A DNA stretch of 64,000 nt from Pristionchus mayeri (lineage: Eukaryota > Nematoda > Chromadorea > Rhabditida > Neodiplogasteridae). Positions 21,784 through 33,088 of the stretch are shown piece after piece (position 1 is the stretch's first letter; the number at the start of each line of letters is the position of its first letter). The notes below the pieces were generated by a model that saw only the letters and a program-made list of their open reading frames with translations, was not told the DNA's origin and made no database searches. Location: the NCBI GenBank assembly GCA_036245805.1, contig BTRK01000001.1, positions 38,762,995 to 38,826,994 on the forward strand. The letters are read 5' to 3'. A program made the position numbers and the translations under genes.

Positions 21784-24209
21784 TCGCCAGCTTAACTTGG
21801 GGTGTTTTCTCCCGCCAGCTTAACTTGGGGTGTTTTCTCTCGCCAGCTTAACTTGGGGTGTTTTCTCTCGCCAGCTTAACTTGGGGTGTTTTCTCTCGCC
21901 AGCTTAACTTGGGGTGTTTTCTCTCGCCAGCTTAACTTGGGGTGTTTTCTCTCGCCAGCTTAACTTGGGGTGTTTTCTCTCGCCAGCTTAACTTGGGGTG
22001 TTTTCTCTCGCCAGCTTAACTTGGGGTGTTTTCTCTCACCAGCTTAATTTTTGGTGTGTCCTCTCGCCAGCTTAACTTGGGGTGTTTTCTCTCACCATCT
22101 TAATTTTGAGTGTGTACACTCACCAGCTTAACTTGAGGTGTTTTCTCTCGCCAGCTTAACTTGGGGTGTTTTCTCTCGCCAGCTTAACTTGGGGTGTTTT
22201 CTCTCGCCAGCTTAACTTGGGGTGTTTTCTCTCACCAGCTTAATTTTGGGTGTGTACACTCACCAGCTTAACTTGGGGTGTTTTCTCTCGCCAGCTTAAC
22301 TTGGGGTGTTTTCTCTCGCCAGCTTAACTTGGGGTGTTTTCTCTCGCCAGCTTAACTTGGGGTGTTTTCTCTCGCCAGCTTAACTTGGGGTGTTTTCTCT
22401 CACCAGCTTAATTTTGGGTGTGTACACTCACCAGCTTAACTTGGGGTGTTTTCTCTCGCCAGCTTAACTTGGGGTGTTTTCTCTCACCAGCTTAACTTGG
22501 GGTGTTTTCTCGCCAGCTTAACTTGGGGTGTTTTCTCTCACCATCTTAATTTTGGGTGTGTACACTCACCAGCTTAACTTGAGGTGTTTTCTCTCGCCAG
22601 CTTAACTTGGGGTGTTTTCTCTCGCCAGCTTAACTTGGGGTGTTTTCTCTCGCCAGCTTAACTTGGGGTGTTTTCTCTCACCAGCTTAATTTTGGGTGTG
22701 TACACTCACCAGCTTAACTTGGGGTGTTTTCTCTCACCATCTTAATTTTGAGTGTGTACACTCACCAGCTTAACTTGAGGTGTTTTCTCTCGCCAGCTTA
22801 ACTTGGGGTGTTTTCTCTCGCCAGCTTAACTTGGGGTGTTTTCTCTCGCCAGCTTAACTTGGGGTGTTTTCTCTCACCAGCTTAATTTTGGGTGTGTACA
22901 CTCACCAGCTTAACTTGGGGTGTTTTCTCTCGCCAGCTTAACTTGGTGTGTTTTCTCTCGCTAGCTTAACTTGGGGTGTATTCTCTCGCCAGCTTAACTT
23001 GGGGTGTTTTCTCTCGCCAGCTTAACTTGGGGTGTTTTCTCTCGCCAGCTTAACTTGGGGTGTTTTCTCTCGCCAGCTTAACTTGGGGTGTTTTCTCTCG
23101 CCAGCTTAACTTGGGGTGTTTTCTCTCGCCAGCTTAACTTGGGGTGTTTTCTCTCACCAGCTTAATTTTGGGTGTGTACACTCACCAGCTTAACTTGGGG
23201 TGTTTTCTCTCGCCAGCTTAACTTGGGGTGTTTTCTCTCACCAGCTTAACTTGGGGTGTTTTCTCGCCAGCTTAACTTGGGGTGTTTTCTCTCACCATCT
23301 TAATTTTGGGTGTGTACACTCACCAGCTTAACTTGAGGTGTTTTCTCTCGCCAGCTTAACTTGGGGTGTTTTCTCTCGCCAGCTTAACTTGGGGTGTTTT
23401 CTCTCGCCAGCTTAACTTGGGGTGTTTTCTCTCACCAGCTTAATTTTGGGTGTGTACACTCACCAGCTTAACTTGGGGTGTTTTCTCTCGCCAGCTTAAC
23501 TTGGTGTGTTTTCTCTCGCTAGCTTAACTTGGGGTGTATTCTCTCGCCAGCTTAACTTGGGGTGTTTTCTCTCGCCAGCTTAACTTGGGGTGTTTTCTCT
23601 CGCCAGCTTAACTTGGGGTGTTTTCTCTCGCCAGCTTAACTTGGGGTGTTTTCTCTCGCCAGCTTAACTTGGGGTGTTTTCTCTCGCCAGCTTAACTTGG
23701 GGTGTTTTCTCTCGCCAGCTTAACTTGGGGGTTTTCTCTCGCCAGCTTAACTTGGGGTGTTTTCTCTCACCAGCTTAATTTTGGGTGTGTACACTCACCA
23801 GCTTAACTTGGGGTGTTTTCTCTCGCCAGCTTAACTTGGGGTGTTTTCTCTCGCCAGCTTAACTTGGGGTGTTTTCTCTCGCCAGCTTAACTTGGGGTGT
23901 TTTCTCTCGCCAGCTTAACTTGGGGTGTTTTCTCTCACCAGCTTAATTTTGGGTGTGTACACTCACCAGCTTAACTTGGGGTGTTTTCTCTCGCCAGCTT
24001 AACTTGGGGTGTTTTCTCTCACCAGCTTAACTTGGGGTGTTTTCTCGCCAGCTTAACTTGGGGTGTTTTCTCTCACCATCTTAATTTTGGGTGTGTACAC
24101 TCACCAGCTTAACTTGAGGTGTTTTCTCTCGCCAGCTTAACTTGGGGTGTTTTCTCTCGCCAGCTTAACTTGGGGTGTTTTCTCGCCAGCTTAACTTGGG
24201 GTGTTTTCT
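21784..24209 (+). repeat. 2,399-bp tandem duplication, copy 2
   Basis: Second copy of 19,385-21,783, matching on to about 24,209, where it reads CTCTCGCC instead of CTCCCGCC. The joint between copies lies in an A-type unit at about 21,784-21,811. It connects a 26-bp N unit (TTTTCTCGCC) to the unit bearing CTCCCGCC, whereas the undisturbed order after N, seen at about 24,180-24,240, is A then D'. Confidence 0.86.
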
Positions 24210-24800
24210 CTCGCCAGCTTAACTTGGGGTGTATTCTCTCGCCAGCTTAACTTGGGGTGTTTTCTCTCGCCAGCTTAACTTGGGGTGTTTTCTCTCGCCA
24301 GCTTAACTTGGGGTGTTTTCTCTCGCCAGCTTAACTTGGGGTGTTTTCTCTCGCCAGCTTAACTTGGGGTGTTTTCTCTCACCAGCTTAATTTTTGGTGT
24401 GTCCTCTCGCCAGCTTAACTTGGGGTGTTTTCTCTCACCATCTTAATTTTGAGTGTGTACACTCACCAGCTTAACTTGAGGTGTTTTCTCTCGCCAGCTT
24501 AACTTGGGGTGTTTTCTCTCGCCAGCTTAACTTGGGGTGTTTTCTCTCGCCAGCTTAACTTGGGGTGTTTTCTCTCACCAGCTTAATTTTGGGTGTGTAC
24601 ACTCACCAGCTTAACTTGGGGTGTTTTCTCTCGCCAGCTTAACTTGGTGTGTTTTCTCTCGCTAGCTTAACTTGGGGTGTATTCTCTCGCCAGCTTAACT
24701 TGGGGTGTTTTCTCTCGCCAGCTTAACTTGGGGTGTTTTCTCTCGCCAGCTTAACTTGGGGTGTTTTCTCTCGCCAGCTTAACTTGGGGTGTTTTCTCTC

Positions 24801-24968
24801 ACCAGCTTAATTTTGGGTGTCTCCTCTCACCAGTTTAACTTTGGGTGTGTCCTCTCACCAGCTTAATTTTGGGTGTGTACACTCACCAGCTTAACTTGAG
24901 GTGTTTTCTCTCGCCAGCTTAACTTGGGGTGTTTTCTCTCACCAGTTTAACTTGGGGTGTTTTCTCTC
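24801..24968 (+). repeat. Patch of divergent monomers
   Basis: Unusual units cluster here. 24,801-24,828 is B-like with GTGTCTCCTCTC. 24,829-24,856 has CAGTTTAACTTTGGG, with C6T and G14T but C11 kept. 24,941-24,968 is A-type with C6T (CAGTTTAAC). I saw C6T nowhere else; it removes the AluI site. The patch is a chimera of A and B features and may be a slow-homogenising remnant. Confidence 0.85.
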
Positions 24969-25442
24969 GCCAGCTTAACTTGGGGTGTTTTCTCTCACCA
25001 GCTTAATTTTGGGTGTGTACACTCACCAGCTTAACTTGGGGTGTTTTCTCTCGCCAGCTTAACTTGGGGTGTTTTCTCTCACCAGCTTAACTTGGGGTGT
25101 TTTCTCGCCAGCTTAACTTGGGGTGTTTTCTCTCACCATCTTAATTTTGGGTGTGTACACTCACCAGCTTAACTTGAGGTGTTTTCTCTCGCCAGCTTAA
25201 CTTGGGGTGTTTTCTCTCGCCAGCTTAACTTGGGGTGTTTTCTCTCGCCAGCTTAACTTGGGGTGTTTTCTCTCACCAGCTTAATTTTGGGTGTGTACAC
25301 TCACCAGCTTAACTTGGGGTGTTTTCTCTCGCCAGCTTAACTTGGGGTGTTTTCTCTCACCATCTTAATTTTGGGTGTGTACACTCACCAGCTTAACTTG
25401 AGGTGTTTTCTCTCGCCAGCTTAACTTGGGGTGTTTTCTCTC

Positions 25443-25465
25443 GCCAGCTTGGGGTGTTTTCTCTC
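25443..25465 (+). repeat. 23-bp truncated monomer
   Basis: A-type unit lacking five bases: GCCAGCTT is joined directly to GGGGTG. The lost AACTT lies between two CTT copies (CTTAACTT), so slippage between the short direct repeats explains it. It removes the TTAA and both stop codons of this unit. It is the only 23-bp unit I found. Confidence 0.9.
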
Positions 25466-26298
25466 GCCAGCTTAACTTGGGGTGTTTTCTCTCACCAGCT
25501 TAATTTTGGGTGTGTACACTCACCAGCTTAACTTGGGGTGTTTTCTCTCGCCAGCTTAACTTGGTGTGTTTTCTCTCGCTAGCTTAACTTGGGGTGTATT
25601 CTCTCGCCAGCTTAACTTGGGGTGTTTTCTCTCGCCAGCTTAACTTGGGGTGTTTTCTCTCGCCAGCTTAACTTGGGGTGTTTTCTCTCGCCAGCTTAAC
25701 TTGGGGTGTTTTCTCTCGCCAGCTTAACTTGGGGTGTTTTCTCTCGCCAGCTTAACTTGGGGTGTTTTCTCTCGCCAGCTTAACTTGGGGGTTTTCTCTC
25801 GCCAGCTTAACTTGGGGTGTTTTCTCTCACCAGCTTAATTTTGGGTGTGTACACTCACCAGCTTAACTTGGGGTGTTTTCTCTCGCCAGCTTAACTTGGG
25901 GTGTTTTCTCTCACCAGCTTAACTTGGGGTGTTTTCTCGCCAGCTTAACTTGGGGTGTTTTCTCTCACCATCTTAATTTTGGGTGTGTACACTCACCAGC
26001 TTAACTTGAGGTGTTTTCTCTCGCCAGCTTAACTTGGGGTGTTTTCTCTCGCCAGCTTAACTTGGGGTGTTTTCTCGCCAGCTTAACTTGGGGTGTTTTC
26101 TCTCGCCAGCTTAACTTGGGGTGTATTCTCTCGCCAGCTTAACTTGGGGTGTTTTCTCTCGCCAGCTTAACTTGGGGTGTTTTCTCTCGCCAGCTTAACT
26201 TGGGGTGTTTTCTCTCGCCAGCTTAACTTGGGGTGTTTTCTCTCGCCAGCTTAACTTGGGGTGTTTTCTCTCACCAGCTTAATTTTTGGTGTGTCCTC

Positions 26299-28812
26299 TC
26301 GCCAGCTTAACTTGGGGTGTTTTCTCTCACCATCTTAATTTTGAGTGTGTACACTCACCAGCTTAACTTGAGGTGTTTTCTCTCGCCAGCTTAACTTGGG
26401 GTGTTTTCTCTCGCCAGCTTAACTTGGGGTGTTTTCTCTCACCAGCTTAATTTTGGGTGTGTACACTCACCAGCTTAACTTGGGGTGTTTTCTCTCGCCA
26501 GCTTAACTTGGGGTGTTTTCTCTCACCAGCTTAACTTGGGGTGTTTTCTCGCCAGCTTAACTTGGGGTGTTTTCTCTCACCATCTTAATTTTGGGTGTGT
26601 ACACTCACCAGCTTAACTTGAGGTGTTTTCTCTCGCCAGCTTAACTTGGGGTGTTTTCTCTCGCCAGCTTAACTTGGGGTGTTTTCTCGCCAGCTTAACT
26701 TGGGGTGTTTTCTCTCGCCAGCTTAACTTGGGGTGTATTCTCTCGCCAGCTTAACTTGGGGTGTTTTCTCTCGCCAGCTTAACTTGGGGTGTTTTCTCTC
26801 GCCAGCTTAACTTGGGGTGTTTTCTCTCGCCAGCTTAACTTGGGGTGTTTTCTCTCGCCAGCTTAACTTGGGGTGTTTTCTCTCACCAGCTTAATTTTTG
26901 GTGTGTCCTCTCGCCAGCTTAACTTGGGGTGTTTTCTCTCACCATCTTAATTTTGAGTGTGTACACTCACCAGCTTAACTTGAGGTGTTTTCTCTCGCCA
27001 GCTTAACTTGGGGTGTTTTCTCTCGCCAGCTTAACTTGGGGTGTTTTCTCTCGCCAGCTTAACTTGGGGTGTTTTCTCTCACCAGCTTAATTTTGGGTGT
27101 GTACACTCACCAGCTTAACTTGGGGTGTTTTCTCTCGCCAGCTTAACTTGGGGTGTTTTCTCACGCCAGCTTAACTTGGGGTGTTTTCTCTCACCAGCTT
27201 AATTTTGGGTGTGTCCTCTCACCAGCTTAATTTTGGGTGTGTACACTCACCAGCTTAACTTGGGGTGTTTTCTCTCGCCAGCTTAACTTGGGGTGTTTTC
27301 TCTCGCCAGCTTAACTTGGGGTGTTTTCTCTCGCCAGCTTAACTTGGGGTGTTTTCTCTCGCCAGCTTAACTTGGGGTGTTTTCTCTCGCCAGCTTAACT
27401 TGGGGTGTTTTCTCTCGCCAGCTTAACTTGGGGTGTTTTCTCTCACCAGCTTAACTTGGGGTGTTTTCTCTCGCCAGCTTAACTTGGGGTGTTTTCTCTC
27501 GCCAGCTTAACTTGGGGTGTTTTCTCTCACCAGCTTAATTTTGGGTGTGCACACTCACCAGCTTAACTTGGGGTGTTTTCTCTCGCCAGCTTAACTTGGG
27601 GTGTTTTCTCTCGCCAGCTTAACTTGGGGTGTTTTCTCTCGCCAGCTTAACTTGGGGTGTTTTCTCTCACCAGCTTAACTTGGGGTGTTTTCTCACGCCA
27701 GCTTAACTTGGGGTGTTTTCTCTCACCAGCTTAATTTTGGGTGTGTACACTCACCAGCTTAACTTGGGGTGTTTTCTCTCGCCAGCTTAACTTGGGGTGT
27801 TTTCTCTCACCAGCTTAATTTTGGGTGTGTACACTCACCAGCTTAACTTGGGGTGTTTTCTCTCGCCAGCTTAACTTGGGGTGTTTTCTCTCACCAGCTT
27901 AACTTGGGGTGTTTTCTCTCGCCAGCTTAACTTGGGGTGTTTTCTCACGCCTGCTTAACTTGGGGTGTTTTCTCTCGCCAGCTTAATTTTGGGTGTGTCC
28001 TCTCACCAGCTTAATTTTGGGTGTGCACACTCACCAGCTTAACTTGGGGTGTTTTCTCTCGCCAGCTTAACTTGGGGTGTTTTCTCTCACCAGCTTAATT
28101 TTGGGTGTGTACACTCACCAGCTTAACTTGGGGTGTTTTCTCTCGCCAGCTTAACTTGGGGTGTTTTCTCTCGCCAGCTTAACTTGGGGTGTTTTCTCTC
28201 GCCAGCTTAACTTGGGGTGTTTTCTCTCGCCAGCTTAACTTGGGGTGTTTTCTCTCGCCAGCTTAACTTGGGGTGTTTTCTCTCACCAGCTTAACTTGGG
28301 GTGTTTTCTCTCGCCAGCTTAACTTGGGGTGTTTTCTCACGCCAGCTTAACTTGGGGTGTTTTCTCTCACCAGCTTAATTTTGGGTGTGTCCTCTCACCA
28401 GCTTAATTTTGGGTGTGTACACTCACCAGCTTAACTTGGGGTGTTTTCTCTCGCCAGCTTAACTTGGGGTGTTTTCTCTCGCCAGCTTAACTTGGGGTGT
28501 TTTCTCTCGCCAGCTTAACTTGGGGTGTTTTCTCTCGCCAGCTTAACTTGGGGTGTTTTCTCTCGCCAGCTTAACTTGGGGTGTTTTCTCTCGCCAGCTT
28601 AACTTGGGGTGTTTTCTCTCGCCAGCTTAACTTGGGGTGTTTTCTCTCACCAGCTTAATTTTGGGTGTGTACACTCACCAGCTTAACTTGGGGTGTTTTC
28701 TCTCGCCAGCTTAACTTGGGGTGTTTTCTCTCACCAGCTTAACTTGGGGTGTTTTCTCGCCAGCTTAACTTGGGGTGTTTTCTCTCACCATCTTAATTTT
28801 GGGTGTGTACAC
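26299..28812 (+). repeat. 2,514-bp tandem duplication, copy 1
   Basis: Matches 28,813-31,328 at offset 2,514. Landmarks: I 26,329/28,843; H 26,579/29,093; J 26,885/29,399; I 26,941/29,455; CTCACGCC 27,163/29,677; GTGCACAC 27,550/30,064; CTCACGCC 27,695/30,209; the rare CCTGCTTAAC unit 27,947/30,461; GTGCACAC 28,026/30,540; CTCACGCC 28,339/30,853; H 28,787/31,301. No difference was noticed. Confidence 0.9.
27193..27248 (+). repeat. K-B dimer exemplar in block II
   Basis: K (B with CCTCTC end) is followed by B. The same dimer is seen near 27,978, 28,369, 29,708, 30,492 and 30,883, often after a CTCACGCC unit. Here K occurs singly, whereas in block IV it forms runs of four to seven. The K-B dimer is a plausible seed of those runs. 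Confidence 0.85.
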
Positions 28813-28842
28813 TCGCCAGCTTAACTTGGGGTGTTTTCTCTC
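28787..28842 (+). repeat. Hybrid junction of the 2,514-bp duplication
   Basis: The H unit at 28,787-28,814 ends GTACACTC but is followed by GCC, giving ACACTCGCC. In all other places I read, an ACACTC end is followed by ACC, and GCC follows CTCTC ends. The left side matches 31,301-31,314, and the right side matches sequence from 26,299 after a J unit. The exchange therefore took place within the shared CTC end of an H and a J unit, in register with the monomer. Confidence 0.88.
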
Positions 28843-31328
28843 ACCATCTTAATTTTGAGTGTGTACACTCACCAGCTTAACTTGAGGTGTTTTCTCTCGC
28901 CAGCTTAACTTGGGGTGTTTTCTCTCGCCAGCTTAACTTGGGGTGTTTTCTCTCACCAGCTTAATTTTGGGTGTGTACACTCACCAGCTTAACTTGGGGT
29001 GTTTTCTCTCGCCAGCTTAACTTGGGGTGTTTTCTCTCACCAGCTTAACTTGGGGTGTTTTCTCGCCAGCTTAACTTGGGGTGTTTTCTCTCACCATCTT
29101 AATTTTGGGTGTGTACACTCACCAGCTTAACTTGAGGTGTTTTCTCTCGCCAGCTTAACTTGGGGTGTTTTCTCTCGCCAGCTTAACTTGGGGTGTTTTC
29201 TCGCCAGCTTAACTTGGGGTGTTTTCTCTCGCCAGCTTAACTTGGGGTGTATTCTCTCGCCAGCTTAACTTGGGGTGTTTTCTCTCGCCAGCTTAACTTG
29301 GGGTGTTTTCTCTCGCCAGCTTAACTTGGGGTGTTTTCTCTCGCCAGCTTAACTTGGGGTGTTTTCTCTCGCCAGCTTAACTTGGGGTGTTTTCTCTCAC
29401 CAGCTTAATTTTTGGTGTGTCCTCTCGCCAGCTTAACTTGGGGTGTTTTCTCTCACCATCTTAATTTTGAGTGTGTACACTCACCAGCTTAACTTGAGGT
29501 GTTTTCTCTCGCCAGCTTAACTTGGGGTGTTTTCTCTCGCCAGCTTAACTTGGGGTGTTTTCTCTCGCCAGCTTAACTTGGGGTGTTTTCTCTCACCAGC
29601 TTAATTTTGGGTGTGTACACTCACCAGCTTAACTTGGGGTGTTTTCTCTCGCCAGCTTAACTTGGGGTGTTTTCTCACGCCAGCTTAACTTGGGGTGTTT
29701 TCTCTCACCAGCTTAATTTTGGGTGTGTCCTCTCACCAGCTTAATTTTGGGTGTGTACACTCACCAGCTTAACTTGGGGTGTTTTCTCTCGCCAGCTTAA
29801 CTTGGGGTGTTTTCTCTCGCCAGCTTAACTTGGGGTGTTTTCTCTCGCCAGCTTAACTTGGGGTGTTTTCTCTCGCCAGCTTAACTTGGGGTGTTTTCTC
29901 TCGCCAGCTTAACTTGGGGTGTTTTCTCTCGCCAGCTTAACTTGGGGTGTTTTCTCTCACCAGCTTAACTTGGGGTGTTTTCTCTCGCCAGCTTAACTTG
30001 GGGTGTTTTCTCTCGCCAGCTTAACTTGGGGTGTTTTCTCTCACCAGCTTAATTTTGGGTGTGCACACTCACCAGCTTAACTTGGGGTGTTTTCTCTCGC
30101 CAGCTTAACTTGGGGTGTTTTCTCTCGCCAGCTTAACTTGGGGTGTTTTCTCTCGCCAGCTTAACTTGGGGTGTTTTCTCTCACCAGCTTAACTTGGGGT
30201 GTTTTCTCACGCCAGCTTAACTTGGGGTGTTTTCTCTCACCAGCTTAATTTTGGGTGTGTACACTCACCAGCTTAACTTGGGGTGTTTTCTCTCGCCAGC
30301 TTAACTTGGGGTGTTTTCTCTCACCAGCTTAATTTTGGGTGTGTACACTCACCAGCTTAACTTGGGGTGTTTTCTCTCGCCAGCTTAACTTGGGGTGTTT
30401 TCTCTCACCAGCTTAACTTGGGGTGTTTTCTCTCGCCAGCTTAACTTGGGGTGTTTTCTCACGCCTGCTTAACTTGGGGTGTTTTCTCTCGCCAGCTTAA
30501 TTTTGGGTGTGTCCTCTCACCAGCTTAATTTTGGGTGTGCACACTCACCAGCTTAACTTGGGGTGTTTTCTCTCGCCAGCTTAACTTGGGGTGTTTTCTC
30601 TCACCAGCTTAATTTTGGGTGTGTACACTCACCAGCTTAACTTGGGGTGTTTTCTCTCGCCAGCTTAACTTGGGGTGTTTTCTCTCGCCAGCTTAACTTG
30701 GGGTGTTTTCTCTCGCCAGCTTAACTTGGGGTGTTTTCTCTCGCCAGCTTAACTTGGGGTGTTTTCTCTCGCCAGCTTAACTTGGGGTGTTTTCTCTCAC
30801 CAGCTTAACTTGGGGTGTTTTCTCTCGCCAGCTTAACTTGGGGTGTTTTCTCACGCCAGCTTAACTTGGGGTGTTTTCTCTCACCAGCTTAATTTTGGGT
30901 GTGTCCTCTCACCAGCTTAATTTTGGGTGTGTACACTCACCAGCTTAACTTGGGGTGTTTTCTCTCGCCAGCTTAACTTGGGGTGTTTTCTCTCGCCAGC
31001 TTAACTTGGGGTGTTTTCTCTCGCCAGCTTAACTTGGGGTGTTTTCTCTCGCCAGCTTAACTTGGGGTGTTTTCTCTCGCCAGCTTAACTTGGGGTGTTT
31101 TCTCTCGCCAGCTTAACTTGGGGTGTTTTCTCTCGCCAGCTTAACTTGGGGTGTTTTCTCTCACCAGCTTAATTTTGGGTGTGTACACTCACCAGCTTAA
31201 CTTGGGGTGTTTTCTCTCGCCAGCTTAACTTGGGGTGTTTTCTCTCACCAGCTTAACTTGGGGTGTTTTCTCGCCAGCTTAACTTGGGGTGTTTTCTCTC
31301 ACCATCTTAATTTTGGGTGTGTACACTC
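28813..31328 (+). repeat. 2,514-bp tandem duplication, copy 2
   Basis: Second copy of 26,299-28,812. It ends in an H unit whose boundary is the normal ACACTCACC followed by an R unit (GAGG). At the end of copy 1 the same H unit is instead joined to CGCCAGC. That is the sequence that follows a J unit at 26,299, so the joint between copies is directly visible. Confidence 0.9.
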
Positions 31329-32587
31329 ACCAGCTTAACTTGAGGTGTTTTCTCTCGCCAGCTTAACTTGGGGTGTTTTCTCTCGCCAGCTTAACTTGGG
31401 GTGTTTTCTCTCGCCAGCTTAACTTGGGGTGTTTTCTCTCACCAGCTTAATTTTGGGTGTGTACACTCACCAGCTTAACTTGGGGTGTTTTCTCTCGCCA
31501 GCTTAACTTGGTGTGTTTTCTCTCGCTAGCTTAACTTGGGGTGTTTTCTCTCGCCAGCTTAACTTGGGGTGTTTTCTCTCGCCAGCTTAACTTGGGGTGT
31601 TTTCTCTCGCCAGCTTAACTTGGGGTGTTTTCTCTCACCAGCTTAATTTTTGGTGTGTCCTCTCGCCAGCTTAACTTGGGGTGTTTTCTCTCACCATCTT
31701 AATTTTGGGTGTGTACACTCACCAGCTTAACTTGAGGTGTTTTCTCTCGCCAGCTTAACTTGGGGTGTTTTCTCTCGCCAGCTTAACTTGGGGTGTTTTC
31801 TCTCACCAGCTTAATTTTGGGTGTGTACACTCACCAGCTTAACTTGGGGTGTTTTCTCTCGCCAGCTTAACTTGGTGTGTTTTCTCTCGCTAGCTTAACT
31901 TGGGGTGTATTCTCTCGCCAGCTTAACTTGGGGTGTTTTCTCTCGCCAGCTTAACTTGGGGTGTTTTCTCTCGCCAGCTTAACTTGGTGTGTTTTCTCTC
32001 GCCAGCTTAACTTGGCGTGTTTTCTCTCGCCAGCTTAACTTGGGGTGTATTCTCTCGCCAGCTTAACTTGGGGTGTTTTCTCTCGCCAGCTTAACTTGGG
32101 GGTTTTCTCTCGCCAGCTTAACTTGGGGTGTTTTCTCTCACCAGCTTAATTTTGGGTGTGTACACTCACCAGCTTAACTTGAGGTGTTTTCTCTCGCCAG
32201 CTTAACTTGGGGTGTTTTCTCTCGCCAGCTTAACTTGGGGTGTTTTCTCTCACCATCTTAATTTTGAGTGTGTACACTCACCAGCTTAACTTGAGGTGTT
32301 TTCTCTCGCCAGCTTAACTTGGGGTGTTTTCTCTCGCCAGCTTAACTTGGGGTGTTTTCTCTCACCAGCTTAATTTTGGGTGTGTACACTCACCAGCTTA
32401 ACTTGGGGTGTTTTCTCTCGCCAGCTTAACTTGGTGTGTTTTCTCTCGCTAGCTTAACTTGGGGTGTATTCTCTCGCCAGCTTAACTTGGGGTGTTTTCT
32501 CTCGCCAGCTTAACTTGGGGTGTTTTCTCTCGCCAGCTTAACTTGGGGTGTTTTCTCTCGCCAGCTTAACTTGGTGTGTTTTCTCTC

Positions 32588-32671
32588 GCCAGCTTAACTT
32601 GGCGTGTTTTCTCTCGCCAGATTAACTTGGCGTGTTTTCTCTCGCCAGATTAACTTGGGGTGTATTCTCTC
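32588..32671 (+). repeat. E-E-D' with CAGATTAAC variants
   Basis: E at 32,588 is followed by a second E at 32,616-32,643 and a D' at 32,644-32,671, both carrying C6A (CCAGATTAAC). I saw C6A nowhere else. The normal C-E-D' block has one E. Two neighbouring units sharing a private base next to a one-unit expansion suggest single-monomer duplication or local conversion. Confidence 0.87.
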
Positions 32672-33060
32672 GCCAGCTTAACTTGGGGGTTTTCTCTCGC
32701 CAGCTTAACTTGGGGTGTTTTCTCTCACCAGCTTAATTTTGGGTGTGTACACTCACCAGCTTAACTTGGGGTGTTTTCTCTCGCCAGCTTAACTTGGGGT
32801 GTTTTCTCTCGCCAGCTTAACTTGGGGTGTTTTCTCTCGCCAGCTTAACTTGGGGTGTTTTCTCTCGCCAGCTTAACTTGGGGTGTTTTCTCTCACCAGC
32901 TTAATTTTCGGTGTGTCCTCTCGCCAGCTTAACTTGGGGTGTTTTCTCTCACCAGCTTAACTTGGGGTGTTTTCTCGCCAGCTTAACTTGGGGTGTTTTC
33001 TCTCACCATCTTAATTTTGGGTGTGTACACTCACCAGCTTAACTTGAGGTGTTTTCTCTC

Positions 33061-33088
33061 GCCAGCTTAACTTGGAGTGTTTTCTGTC
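33061..33088 (+). repeat. Class S monomer exemplar (G16A, C26G)
   Basis: A-type unit reading CTTGGAGTG and TTTTCTGTC. Six copies were found, at 33,061, 34,962, 35,547, 36,188, 39,736 and 42,699, all in block III. The copies at 36,188, 39,736 and 42,699 are in register in the 3,548- and 2,963-bp duplications. S is a local marker for the spread of block III. Confidence 0.9.
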
